Below, piece by piece: positions 11,022 through 21,141 of a stretch of 64,000 nucleotides of DNA. Source of the stretch: Fagopyrum homotropicum (lineage: Eukaryota; Streptophyta; Magnoliopsida; Caryophyllales; Polygonaceae); the NCBI GenBank assembly GCA_033239125.1, contig BSWB01000008.1:402001-466000 (forward strand), read 5' to 3'. Below the pieces are notes generated by a model. It was not told the DNA's origin, did no database searches, and was given only the letters and a program-made list of their open reading frames with translations. A program made the translations under genes and the position numbers. Within the stretch, counting starts at the first letter, position 1, and each line of letters opens with the position of its first letter.

Positions 11022-12590
11022 TCACTGCGGCGCCGGTGGAGGTGGAAATGGAGAGAAGCTCGGATCATAGAACCGCCCGAACTGTTGGCGGTAGACGTCC
11101 CTCATCATGTGGTCAAGGTCGTCTAGGCGTCCGTCTCTAGCATCCGCCCGGATCTCTAGCGCTCCGACTCTCTCTGAAAGTCCGGTAGCCCAATCCGGCA
11201 TCCTCTCATACCATCCCGGGGCGTGATCATACCATGAGGGGGCATCGGCTGGTGCTGGTGCTGGTGGTGGTGGTGGTGCTGTTGGCTGCGTCGTGGACCA
11301 AGGAGGAGGTGTGCTGTACCAAGTGGGAGGTGTAGTCATCCACGTGGGTCTCTCACTCACGCTGGCGCGGCGAGATGACGAGCCTGAAGCTCTAGCTGGG
11401 CGTGGAGAGCGCCTAGGTACGTCCGGGGCCGCTTCCGGCTGATCCGGAAACGAGCCGAACTCCTGCTCCGCTCCTCCACCACTCTCGTACTGCTCTCCCA
11501 TGTCCTCCTCATCCTCAACCGGTGGTGGAATGTAAGGGGGAGCTACAAGCCTGTTCGCATGCATCGCAGCGAACGTCTCCTTCCAATTGTGGCGTCCCGC
11601 CACAATGGAATACTCTGGCAGCCACTCAATACCCCTGCCTGTCCTACTCTCCCAGGGCATGCCCGCATAAGGCGGACCTCTATGTGTGGGGAAGATGAGT
11701 CCCCTAACCATGAATGCATGTAATCCTAGAGGTACGGCGGGTATGCGGGTGCAAGCTGAAAAATCTACACCAAAGCTCCTAGCTATGTGGGTCACTATCC
11801 CACCATATCCAATGTTCCCTCTCGATTTGTTCTTGAGTTTACTCATCGTCGCCGCCAAAAGAGTAGCACAATCTGCGCGGCATCCATAAAGCATGGCGTA
11901 AAGAAGGAATAGCTCATCCGTCTTGATCTTTTGGGGCGTCTCCGTCCTAGGAAAGAGACACTCCGAAAGAACACGGTGAGCTATCTTCAAGGCTAGATGG
12001 TACATCAATCTAGCCTTGGTATCAGCTGGTTGCCAACGGTCCTCGTCGGCATAAATCATGACCACTTCCGCCCAAAAATCCTTGGCGGAAATGCCTCTAG
12101 GAAGTCGACCGTTGTAGGTCTCATGGAACCCGAAAATGGTCCCGAACTCAACAATGCTCAAGTGGTAGTCTCGATCCATAAGACGGAAGGAGACGGTCCT
12201 ATCTACTGGGCTGTGCTCAAAGGACGTCACAACCTCTCGGGTAATCTCCTCGTAAGCGTCTTCACGAATGTTCGTGAAGACAAGCAATCCGGCTCTATCC
12301 AAGAGCCATGTAAGGTCATCAACTATGTTGAGAGGATGTAGATCCTCCAACAACAAGTACCTAGGGCCAATCACTGCCCTCTTCTCTATCCTTTCAAATG
12401 CAGCTAGGTGGTTTTCGTGTATGGTTGGGATGCTAGGGTGAGGGGGTGAAGATGGAGGTGAAGGTGAGGATGGTGGTGAGGGAGATGAGGGTGGTGGTGC
12501 CCTAGAGGTGGAGGGGTTGCCCTTCCTTTTCTTATTTTGCTCCCCTTTCTTTTCCTTAATCCTTCCCGACACTCTCCTTACGAAATCCAT
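11022..12590 (-). CDS. Athila second ORF (ATHILA ORF-1/env-position protein)
   Basis: Frame of 522 aa from ATG 12590 (MDFVRRVSGR); the frame opens three codons further upstream without an ATG. The N-terminus is basic, then a Pro/Ser run (about residues 30-55). A conserved central part of about 270 residues follows (HENHLAAFERIEKRAVIGPR, SPVDRTVSFRLMDRDYHLSI, FGTIFGFHETYNGRLP), which matches my memory of the plant-specific ATHILA ORF family. The tail is acidic, then rich in Pro, Trp and Ala, ending with a short heptad-like stretch. It sits downstream of gag-pol, where Athila-group elements carry an env-like gene. I see no signal peptide or transmembrane helix, so an envelope function is not supported; its biochemical role is unknown. 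The open frame and near-identical LTRs argue for recent selection. Confidence 0.8.
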   Translation of the reverse strand: MDFVRRVSGRIKEKKGEQNKKRKGNPSTSRAPPPSSPSPPSSPSPPSSPPHPSIPTIHENHLAAFERIEKRAVIGPRYLLLEDLHPLNIVDDLTWLLDRAGLLVFTNIREDAYEEITREVVTSFEHSPVDRTVSFRLMDRDYHLSIVEFGTIFGFHETYNGRLPRGISAKDFWAEVVMIYADEDRWQPADTKARLMYHLALKIAHRVLSECLFPRTETPQKIKTDELFLLYAMLYGCRADCATLLAATMSKLKNKSRGNIGYGGIVTHIARSFGVDFSACTRIPAVPLGLHAFMVRGLIFPTHRGPPYAGMPWESRTGRGIEWLPEYSIVAGRHNWKETFAAMHANRLVAPPYIPPPVEDEEDMGEQYESGGGAEQEFGSFPDQPEAAPDVPRRSPRPARASGSSSRRASVSERPTWMTTPPTWYSTPPPWSTTQPTAPPPPPAPAPADAPSWYDHAPGWYERMPDWATGLSERVGALEIRADARDGRLDDLDHMMRDVYRQQFGRFYDPSFSPFPPPPAPQ

Positions 12591-13419
12591 TTTCAGCAAA
12601 AATCACGGTCTGTTCTATAGAAACCACGGCCGTGGAACCTCCAGAGACCGTGATTCGTCACAGAATCTCGTGAATCTCAGCAAATTCACCAAATATCACC
12701 ACAACAAGCAGTCCTAATCTAATTCCTTCCAATCTTTGTCAATTCTTCCTAAAAATCTATAGCAAAAACGAACCAAATCCGCGAGAATCGAAGAGAAAGA
12801 GATAACCTCTTTTTCGGATTGAAAAATCCAAAATGCGCGTTTGTTGATCGATTTCCACTCGATTTGTTGCTTGGATCCTGTTCGTGGTTGGATTTGCTGC
12901 AGTTTAGAGCGAAGAATCGTTGAAAACGATTAGAGAATGAAGAATTGGGAGAAGCTGCGGGTTTTCGGTATCTAGGTCGTGGAATTGGGGAAGAATTGTG
13001 GTGGTTTTTGTGATGAAGTGTGGCTTTTATACTCGCAGGCAAAATTTCAAAAATCACGGTCTATCGGGGCATTCCACGGCCGTGGAAGTGTACGGACCCG
13101 TGGTTTTGGTGATTTTTCACAGGCTTTTGAGAATTACGGCCACTGTAGCTATGACGACCGTAATTTAGACCGTGGAACCTTCTGTAAAGCTTCAAAGTCC
13201 AAATTTCGTCACTTCTCTTCGACATTATCCCCCCTTTCTCCCTTTCCATCGATCCTACAACCAAAAACACGAACATACCGGAAGAAATCGAGGAAAAATA
13301 AAGCGAAAACGTTTATTCTAAACTAATCTATGAATCGAAGACAAAACGAGAATGCAATACCTTGGGTTGCCTCCCAAGAAGCGCTTTGTTTAAGGTCCGT
13401 AGCTAGACCAATCTCGCAC
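12591..13419 (-). other. Athila inter-ORF spacer with palindromic motifs
   Basis: About 0.8 kb between gag-pol and the second ORF. It contains clusters of the CACGGCCGTGG/CACGGTC-type motif at about 12603-12660 and 13053-13185. The short frames in it are not conserved in any way I can see. The acceptor site for a spliced second-ORF mRNA might lie here, but none can be picked with confidence. Confidence 0.5.
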
Positions 13420-16400
13420 TTATTCGAGTGCGGTAGGTGCAAACTCCTCAGCTTGGAGTTCCGGCGAGTACTTCTTGAGTCGTTGGCCGTTCACCTTAAA
13501 ACTTGCACTAGCTTCACCCCATACTTCAACTGCACCATGGGGGAAAATACGCTTAATTAGAAAAGGTCCAGTCCAACGAGATTTTAACTTACCTGGGAAG
13601 AGGCGAAGTCTCGAATTGAAGAGGAGAACTTGATCTCCTTCTTTGAAGTCCTTTGGAATGATATGCTTATCATGCCAACGCTTTGCTCTTTCCTTGTAGA
13701 TCTTAGCGTTTTCGTAGGCGTTCAAACGGAGTTCATCCAGCTTGTTGATGTCTAGGAGACGCTTCTCTCCCGCTTCCTTCATGCTGAAATTTAGCCATTT
13801 GATAGCCCAAAACGCTTTGTGCTCTAGCTCTACCGGCAAATGACAAGACTTCCCATACACAAGGTTGTATGCTGTGGTTCCTATGGGAGTCTTGTATGCG
13901 GTCCGGTATGCCCATAATGCGTCATCCAGTTTCAAGGACCAATCCTTCCTAGTCCTTGAAACCGTCTTCTCTAGAATTCCCTTGATCTCCCTGTTTGAGA
14001 TCTCAACTTGTCCACTCGTTTGTGGATGGTAAGGGGTAGCGATCTTGTGAGTAACCCCATACTTGGCTAGAAGAGCTTCAAAGCGACGGGCTATGAAGTG
14101 AGAACCTCCATCACTAATGATTGTCCTTGGTGTCCCGAATCGCGGAAAGATGGTCTTGTTGAAGAACTTGACCACCACCATGGCATCATTTGTGGGAGAG
14201 GCAATTGCTTCCACCCATCTAGAAACGTAGTCTACCGCCAATAATATGTATTGGTTTCCACAAGAAGAAGGGAATGGTCCCATGAAATCGACTCCCCAAA
14301 CGTCGAAAATCTCCACCTCTTGGATGTTGTTGAGGGGCATCTCGTTCCTTCTAGAGATATTGCCTGTTCTTTGACAAGCATCGCAACAAGAAACAAAGGA
14401 TTGCACATCTTTAAATAAAGTAGGCCAATAGAATCCAGATTGCAATACCTTTGCGCTAGTTTTGTTTGAACTAGCGTGTCCTCCACAAGGTAGTGAATGA
14501 CAATGGCGGATGACACTTTGCATTTCCTCTTCCGGCACACACCGCCGGATGATGCCATCCGGACCTCTCTTGAAGAGGAGAGGCTCGTTCCAATAATATT
14601 CCCGGATGTCCTTGAAGAACTTCTTCTTTTGTGAGTAGGATAGTCCGGGCGGTATCTCCTGGCAAACCAAATAGTTAACGAAGTCAGCAAACCATGGTTC
14701 GTTACCTTTGGAGATTACCTTGATGCACTCCTCTATGATATGTAGGTGTTCGTCCGGGAAGGAGTCATCAATGGGCAAATGGTCGTCCTCTAGATGTGTT
14801 AGACGACTCAAATGATCCGCAACAGAATTTTCCGAGCCTTTCTTGTCGCGGATCTCAAGATCGAATTCTTGTAGGAGAAGAATCCATCTAATCAGCCTTG
14901 GCTTCGCGTCTTTCTTCGCAAGGAGGTACCGGATCGCAGCATGATCCGTGTAGACAATCACCTTTGCACCTACAAGATAAGAGCGAAACTTGTCAATAGC
15001 GTAGACAATGGCTAAAAATTCCTTCTCTGTGGTGGCGTAGTTGAGCTGAGCTTCGTCTAGCGTCTTGCTAGCGTAGTATATGGCGTGGGTTCGTCCTTCC
15101 TTTCGTTGCCCAAGAACAGCTCCAATGGCTACGTCACTAGCATCACACATAATCTCGAAGGGGAGAGTCCAATCCGGAGGTTGGATAATGGGTGTTGAAA
15201 TTAGAGCTTGCCGAATGGTGTTGAATGCATCTAGACATTCCTGTGAAAACTCAAAAACCGCATCCTTCATCAATAGATTAGTGAGAGGTTTTGATATTTT
15301 AGAAAAGTCCTTAATGAAACGTCTATAGAATCCAGCATGTCCTAGGAAACTTCTTATCCCTTTCACCGAAATTGGGGGAGGAAGTTTCTCTATGGTCTCT
15401 ATCTTAGCCCTGTCTACCTCTATCCCTCTACTAGAGACTAAGTGACCTAACACGATTCCTTCCTTAACCATGAATTGACACTTCTCCCAATTTAGAACTA
15501 GGTTAGTGTCTTCACATCTTTGCAAAACAAGAGAAAGGTTAGAAAGACAATCGTTAAAAGAGGAACCGTAAACGGAGAAGTCGTCCATGAAGACTTCCAT
15601 GATTTCCTCTACGTATTCGGAGAAGATGGCCATCATGCATCGTTGAAAAGTGGCTGGGGCGTTGCAAAGCCCGAATGGCATTCTCCTATAAGCGAACGTA
15701 CCCCAAGGGCACGTGAATGTGGTCTTCTCTTGATCATCCGGATGTATCGGAATCTGAAAGAAGCCACTATAACCGTCAAGGTAGCAAAAGTATGAATGTT
15801 GTGCTAACCTTTCAAGCATCTGATCGATGAATGGCAATGGAAAGTGATCCTTCCGCGTTGCGTTGTTGAGCTTGCGGTAGTCTATACACATTCGCCGTCC
15901 AGTTACGGTTCGGGTAGGAATGAGTTTGTTGTTCTTATTGGTGATGACCGTCATTCCTCCCTTCTTCGGAACTACTTGAACTGGGCTCACCCACTTGCTA
16001 TCGGAGATAGGATAGATGATACCTGCATCAAGAAGTTTAAGAATTTCCTTCTTGACAACCTCCTTCATGGTCGGATTCAACCGCCTTTGAGGTTGTCTTG
16101 AAGTTCTAAAGTCCTCCTCCATTAGTATCTTATGCATGCATAGGGAGGGTTTAATTCCTACTAAGTCCTCGATAGTATAGCCTATGGCTTTTCTATGTTT
16201 CCTAAGGACAATCATGAGCTGTTCATGTTCATCTATGCTTAATTCGGAGCTAACGATAACCGGAAAGGTGGAATTAGATCCAAGAAAAGCGTACCTTAGA
16301 TGAGTAGGAAGTGGTTTGAGTTCCATTGCTTTCGGAGCCTCCAATGATCCTTGAGGAGCTTCCGATGTTTCCTTAGAAGTTTCTAAGGATGTTGAATGGT

Positions 16401-19293
16401 TTGGAGAAGAATTAGAAGAAGTTGAAGGAGTATGCCGATCACCCTCTTCCACGGTCAAAATTACGGTCTCCTCTGGCATTCCACGGCCGTAATATCTTCT
16501 GGAATGGAGGTCGATTTTGGTCGTGGAATCCACGGTCGTGGAATACAGAGTATGACCGTGGATTCTAGTATTCTCAGCCTCATCGTGGAGTTTCTCAAAC
16601 TCCACTTCATGCATCTCTTCTTGTGCTTCCAAGGCTTCAATTTCCTCTTTGCACCCTTCTTCTTCTCCTACATTGGTTAGACTCATAGTAATAACCTTTT
16701 GTAAAGGATCGTTAAAGAGAATCGCACTTACCTCCTCCCTAGACAAACCTTCTTCGTCTTGGACATTGTAAATATCCTCATCAAAGATTGGCTCCTTCAC
16801 TAGAGTGGGAAGAACGAACTCTACTTTCTCTTTCCCAATATCAAAAGCGAGTCTCCCATTCTTGCAATCGACCATGCAGCCGGAAGTTGCAAGAAACGGC
16901 CTTCCGAGTATGATCGGGACCGGACTATCTGCAGGAATGTCAAGTACGACAAAATCAATGGGGACAAAGAACTTGCCTAGCTTGACCGGGACGTCTTCTA
17001 CAATACCGACGGGACGAGTAATGGATCGATCCGCCATGTATAACATCATCTTCACCGGTTTAGGGTCGCCTAAACCGATCTTCCTGCACAATGCAAGTGG
17101 TATGATGCTCACACTTGCTCCCAAGTCACATAAAGCGTCATATGTGACCTCTCCCACTCCAATGGGAATGCAAAATGACCCCGGATCTTTCAGCTTTGGG
17201 GGCATTTTCTCCTTCATAGTCTTGATGAGATCCGAGGAATCCGAACTCATCTTGACTTCTCCGAAGTCTTCTAGCTTCCTCTTGTTAGAGAGGAGCTCCT
17301 TCAAGAACTTGCCATAAGCCGGCATACCTACAATAGCATCAATGAAAGGTATATTAATATGCAGCTTGCTCATGAGTTCTATAAACTTACCAAATTGTTT
17401 ATCTAGGCGCGCTCGCGCTCTAGATTGAGGGAACGGTAGGGGAGGTTTGAAAGCTGGAGGAGGAACATAGACGTCTTCCTTCCCCTTCTCCTTTCCTTTG
17501 TCCTTCTCTACGGGGACTTCCACGAACGTAGGCTGCGGATCGGTGGTAGTCACTCCGCTCCTAGTCGTAATCGCCATTACCCTTCCCTTAGGGTTGTCCT
17601 CCGTCTTTCCTGGAAGTTTCCCTTGATTTCTGGGAACTTCCTCCGCATGGTTGAACATTTGGTTTTCCAAAACCTTTTGAGTTTTGTCAACCTTAGAAAT
17701 TTGATCATCAACCTTGATGATGCGGTTCTCCAACCCTTGAAGCTTTCCCAAGATTGTCTCCAACATGGGATCGGGCTTCTCCTTTCCCGTATTGTTTCCT
17801 CCATTTGATGATTGCCCCTGGCTTTTCAAAGGAGTAGAGGAAGAAGAGGGTGGAGTTAGTGAATTGGAATTGGAAGGATAGGAGTTACCGGAATTTTGTT
17901 GATTGGAACGCCAATTGTTTTTGTTTGAACCCCGATTGTTGTTCCAATTGTTGTTGTTCCGGTTGTTGTTGTTTCCATTCCAATTGTTATTCCGGTTATT
18001 GTTCCGGTTATTGTTGTTGCGGTTGGTGTTATCACCGCCGTTGTTGTTGCCCAAATAGCCAACATCCTTCTCTTGTTGCTTTGGGAAGTTGGTCTTGATA
18101 GTCTCCTTCAACTCTTTGATCTCGTTGTTGAGGGAGAAAATCTGATTTTGAGCTTCATGTGTGAGCTTTGCTCCTTGCTCCACACGATTTCCCTCCACTT
18201 TCCGGTGGGAATACTTCTCTATGACTCTTGCTTGCTTCTCAATGAAGTCCCAAACGTCATCTTCTCTCATGTCCATGAACGTTCCACATGAGAGGGATTG
18301 GAGGTTGAATTGCGTTCCCGCATCCAGCCCCTTGTAGTAAATCTCCAGCAAGGCAAGCTTGGATATGCCATGATGAGGGCAATCCAAGAGCAAATCCTGA
18401 AACCTTTCCCAAGATTGAAACAAACTTTCGTTAGGTCTCATAGAAAAAGCATTAATCTTACCTCTAAGTTCCGCCGTTTTGGAAGGCGGAAATAATTTGG
18501 TGAGAAACTCTACGGAAAGGTCTTCCCACGTGTCTAGTTTCCCATTAGGAAGAGCTTGATACCAAGATAACGCTTTCCCCTTCAAGGAGAAGAAGAAAGG
18601 CTTGAGCTTATAGCTGTTGGTAGTAGCGTTCTTCGGTCTCATCGTCTCCATCATACACTCAAAGTTTTGTAAGTGTTGGTGTGGAGATTCAGCACTTGTA
18701 CCGCCGAATTGACTTTGGCGAACAAGAGTGATAACTTGAGGGTTAAAGCTAAACCCTTGCACATCTTCAGCGTCAAATTTCACACCCAAGCGGCGTGGTT
18801 GTTGTGTTGGATCCATTCGTTGGCCAAGAGTCCTTGGCTCATTATCCACACGTTCGACTCTCACATTCCTAGGTGGAATGCGGCGATTAGTAGCTCCTTG
18901 TGGATGGAAAGGATTCATGTTGATCGTGGGATCAATCTCTTCTAACGGTGGCATGGAAGAATCACTATCATCAGTGGATGAGTGGCTTTTTCTTCTAGAC
19001 CTTGATCTCCTTCTCGAGGACTTCTTGCCTACCTTATCTTCAAGGTCGCTCATCTTTATCCTCATTTGGACGATCATGTCTTGTAGACCGTTAACTTGAG
19101 ATTGATGACGATCCATCTCATCCTGGCGGAGAGTCTCATTCCATCGGAGTTGAGCTTCCTTCTCCGCCAACTCCGTTTGAAGATCGCGTTCGTTCTCTTC
19201 AGCCATCCTCTTTTCCTTGCGCTTTTGCCTCAAGGTTTTCTCTAGCTCTTGATCAAGAGGTAAGAGATCTTCGGTGTTCCTAGACCTGCGCAT
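13420..19293 (-). CDS. Athila gag-pol polyprotein
   Basis: One uninterrupted frame of 1957 aa from ATG 19293 (MRRSRNTEDL); the frame is open upstream but without an ATG. Order: Glu/Lys/Gln-rich coiled-coil (about 15-85), SR-rich stretch, Gag core (about 175-360, with FFFSLKGKALSWYQALP), Asn-rich low-complexity tract (about 410-470) in place of a zinc knuckle, aspartic protease with DLGAS (about 722), reverse transcriptase with FMDDFSVYG (about 1235), RNase H (CDASDVAIGAVLG, YTDHAAIRYLL), integrase zinc finger (CCDACQR) and D,D35E core (VDFMGP, ISDGG, NREIKGILE; about 1667, 1727, 1765). No chromodomain, as in Athila/Tat. A segment with CACGGCCGT-type palindromes is translated in frame between protease and RT (about 909-949). 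It makes particle protein and the enzymes for reverse transcription and integration, and appears intact. Confidence 0.95.
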   Translation of the reverse strand: MRRSRNTEDLLPLDQELEKTLRQKRKEKRMAEENERDLQTELAEKEAQLRWNETLRQDEMDRHQSQVNGLQDMIVQMRIKMSDLEDKVGKKSSRRRSRSRRKSHSSTDDSDSSMPPLEEIDPTINMNPFHPQGATNRRIPPRNVRVERVDNEPRTLGQRMDPTQQPRRLGVKFDAEDVQGFSFNPQVITLVRQSQFGGTSAESPHQHLQNFECMMETMRPKNATTNSYKLKPFFFSLKGKALSWYQALPNGKLDTWEDLSVEFLTKLFPPSKTAELRGKINAFSMRPNESLFQSWERFQDLLLDCPHHGISKLALLEIYYKGLDAGTQFNLQSLSCGTFMDMREDDVWDFIEKQARVIEKYSHRKVEGNRVEQGAKLTHEAQNQIFSLNNEIKELKETIKTNFPKQQEKDVGYLGNNNGGDNTNRNNNNRNNNRNNNWNGNNNNRNNNNWNNNRGSNKNNWRSNQQNSGNSYPSNSNSLTPPSSSSTPLKSQGQSSNGGNNTGKEKPDPMLETILGKLQGLENRIIKVDDQISKVDKTQKVLENQMFNHAEEVPRNQGKLPGKTEDNPKGRVMAITTRSGVTTTDPQPTFVEVPVEKDKGKEKGKEDVYVPPPAFKPPLPFPQSRARARLDKQFGKFIELMSKLHINIPFIDAIVGMPAYGKFLKELLSNKRKLEDFGEVKMSSDSSDLIKTMKEKMPPKLKDPGSFCIPIGVGEVTYDALCDLGASVSIIPLALCRKIGLGDPKPVKMMLYMADRSITRPVGIVEDVPVKLGKFFVPIDFVVLDIPADSPVPIILGRPFLATSGCMVDCKNGRLAFDIGKEKVEFVLPTLVKEPIFDEDIYNVQDEEGLSREEVSAILFNDPLQKVITMSLTNVGEEEGCKEEIEALEAQEEMHEVEFEKLHDEAENTRIHGHTLYSTTVDSTTKIDLHSRRYYGRGMPEETVILTVEEGDRHTPSTSSNSSPNHSTSLETSKETSEAPQGSLEAPKAMELKPLPTHLRYAFLGSNSTFPVIVSSELSIDEHEQLMIVLRKHRKAIGYTIEDLVGIKPSLCMHKILMEEDFRTSRQPQRRLNPTMKEVVKKEILKLLDAGIIYPISDSKWVSPVQVVPKKGGMTVITNKNNKLIPTRTVTGRRMCIDYRKLNNATRKDHFPLPFIDQMLERLAQHSYFCYLDGYSGFFQIPIHPDDQEKTTFTCPWGTFAYRRMPFGLCNAPATFQRCMMAIFSEYVEEIMEVFMDDFSVYGSSFNDCLSNLSLVLQRCEDTNLVLNWEKCQFMVKEGIVLGHLVSSRGIEVDRAKIETIEKLPPPISVKGIRSFLGHAGFYRRFIKDFSKISKPLTNLLMKDAVFEFSQECLDAFNTIRQALISTPIIQPPDWTLPFEIMCDASDVAIGAVLGQRKEGRTHAIYYASKTLDEAQLNYATTEKEFLAIVYAIDKFRSYLVGAKVIVYTDHAAIRYLLAKKDAKPRLIRWILLLQEFDLEIRDKKGSENSVADHLSRLTHLEDDHLPIDDSFPDEHLHIIEECIKVISKGNEPWFADFVNYLVCQEIPPGLSYSQKKKFFKDIREYYWNEPLLFKRGPDGIIRRCVPEEEMQSVIRHCHSLPCGGHASSNKTSAKVLQSGFYWPTLFKDVQSFVSCCDACQRTGNISRRNEMPLNNIQEVEIFDVWGVDFMGPFPSSCGNQYILLAVDYVSRWVEAIASPTNDAMVVVKFFNKTIFPRFGTPRTIISDGGSHFIARRFEALLAKYGVTHKIATPYHPQTSGQVEISNREIKGILEKTVSRTRKDWSLKLDDALWAYRTAYKTPIGTTAYNLVYGKSCHLPVELEHKAFWAIKWLNFSMKEAGEKRLLDINKLDELRLNAYENAKIYKERAKRWHDKHIIPKDFKEGDQVLLFNSRLRLFPGKLKSRWTGPFLIKRIFPHGAVEVWGEASASFKVNGQRLKKYSPELQAEEFAPTALE
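16447..16566 (-). repeat. In-frame palindromic motif cluster in Athila pol
   Basis: Within 120 bp the plus strand shows CCACGGTCAAAATTACGG, TTCCACGGCCGTAATA, GGTCGTGGAATCCACGG and GACCGTGGATTC, the same motifs as in the LTR and the inter-ORF spacer. The reading frame stays open through them, between protease and reverse transcriptase. Confidence 0.8.
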
Positions 19294-19369
19294 GCACTCA
19301 AAGGAAATCAAATAACGAGAGCAAGCTCCCAAGCTTGACAACCGATAACCGAATTCGGCCTAAACCAAA

Positions 19370-19387
19370 TCCCCGGCAACGGCGCCA
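19370..19387 (-). other. Athila primer-binding site
   Basis: On the minus strand TGGCGCCGTTGCCGGGGA, six bases from the end of the 5' LTR. This matches the tRNA-Asp-type primer site typical of Athila elements. Confidence 0.85.
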
Positions 19388-19393
19388 AAAACT

Positions 19394-21136
19394 TGTTCGC
19401 CCCTAGAGGTGTGTGCAAATAAGTTTTAAATTTATAAAACTAGAATCAAGCAAGCGAACCCGCAGTGTACGGATCGACGTAGTTAAGCAAGAATTCCAGA
19501 GTATCGAACACAGGGATTTGGGTGGAGCGAATTCAATTGCAAGTTATCAAGCAGGTAAATATGGGAGTTTTTGCAGATATTGGGAAAACAACAATCCTAA
19601 AGATCCAAGTATCCAGCTGTGGCAATTGATTCAAGATATACTTAATGATATAAAGACAGAGTTGAGATATGCAAAGGTATACTAATGTAAGGTAATCGTA
19701 CGGTTGAGGTTCCAAAAACCTTATGTAACTCACCTAAAAGACACTCCCTATACAGGTTGTTGAGGCTCAATATAGATAAGGTTCTAAAGACGAGGATTAG
19801 TATCAAATACCCAAACTTATAATCTAAAGATCAAGACTAACTTATCCGATTGAGGTTGTTGAGACTCACAATCGAGGTAGAGGTTGTTGAGGCTTCACTA
19901 CCACCTAGAAAAGACAAGTCTAAACTAAGTTAAAGCAAATCTTTAACTTTAGATTAAAGTAAAAGCAGGTTCGTAGACTTAAGGTAAATCACGGTTAGTT
20001 CTTGAGGTTCCACGGCCGTGGACTCAAGAACAGCCCGTAATTTAGGGCTGTCGGCGACAATTCTCTAACTCTCAGGGTCTAATCTGTTTGCGATCGATCT
20101 ATCATCACCTATGCCACAACTATCAACCCTTCACCTTAGAATTGTTAAGGGTTTTTAGCCAATAATAGTCATATTGATATCAATTCAAGAATTAAAAGAT
20201 AAAAGATGGGAACTTTCAAGAACTATCAATAATCTTCAAATGAATCTCAGAATCACAGTCAAGAACAAGTGTTTATCAAAAGATTCAAAACGGAGTAAAC
20301 AATCACAATCTTAGGAAAGAAAAGAAACGGGATGTCAATCCGATCCTAAATCAAACCTAAGCAAGAATAGAGATCTTCTTGCAAAACCCTCCAAGAACTT
20401 CGATCTTCCACAAACACGAAGATCACAAACAGCAACTCTCCAATACGAACTTTGATCTTCAATGAGGTCTCCAAATTACCTCCAAGATGAGGGTTTGTGC
20501 GTTGCTAAACGTGGATTGTAAGCGTGCGTTTGCCGCTAAGCGAGGGTTGAAAAGATCGTAAGCGAGGTGACGGAATCTTGCTTCGTCCGTCTTTTTATAG
20601 TGTATGGTAAAGTGTCGGCCCGGCCCAATCTTTCAAAAGATCATGGCTTCGAAGTGTGGCGAAAAAATTCGCCAAGATCACGGTCGTGGAAGATTCCACG
20701 ACCGTAATTTAGGGCGTGGAAACAATTACGGTTAGTTCCACGGCCGTAGAATCCCCTGGAATGAACATCGAATTCTGACTCTGAATCCACGGCCGTAATT
20801 CTGAACGTGGTTTGTGATACGGCCGTGTTTTAGGGCGTAATTTAGGGCAAGAACGTGATTCTTCCCTGAACTCGTGCATTCTTCAATCTAGGACTCCAAA
20901 TTGCTTCAAAAAGTGTCCTCGATCTATGGACATATCAACTCAACTCTCCTTTGCTCGATTCCGTTCGGAAATAGCTCCAAATTACCTATAATCAACATAG
21001 AACTAGTGTAGACATCCATATCGAAAATATAGGCAATACTAGCTCACATATGCACAAAGATCAATCAAAGACTATCAATATGAATCAAATACATTTAGAA
21101 AACGTGCCTAAAATATCACAATATTTCATGCTAACA
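19394..21136 (-). repeat. Athila 5' LTR
   Basis: A 1743-bp LTR, partner of 7944-9686, followed by target copy CCAAC. It should contain the element's promoter. On the minus strand a CACTATAAAAAGACGG stretch (plus-strand about 20588-20603) is a plausible TATA region. Confidence 0.95.
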
Positions 21137-21141
21137 CCAAC

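Larger units (their letters stand above)
7944..21136 (-). mobile_element. Athila-type Ty3/gypsy retrotransposon, 13.2 kb, young
   Basis: Complete element on the minus strand: 1743-bp LTRs at 7944-9686 (3') and 19394-21136 (5'), with target copies CCAAC at 7939-7943 and 21137-21141. The LTRs differ at only about three positions by my reading, so insertion was recent. A tRNA-Asp-like primer site (TGGCGCCGTTGCCGGGGA) lies six bases from the 5' LTR. A continuous gag-pol and a second large ORF in the envelope position, together with a long 3' noncoding tract, are the hallmarks of the Athila lineage. Both ORFs are open, so the element may still be autonomous (inference). It split the host copia between integrase and reverse transcriptase. 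Confidence 0.95.

Noticed and set aside
11022..12590. True retroviral envelope gene
   Set aside because: No signal peptide, transmembrane helix or cleavage site visible; annotated only as an env-position ORF.
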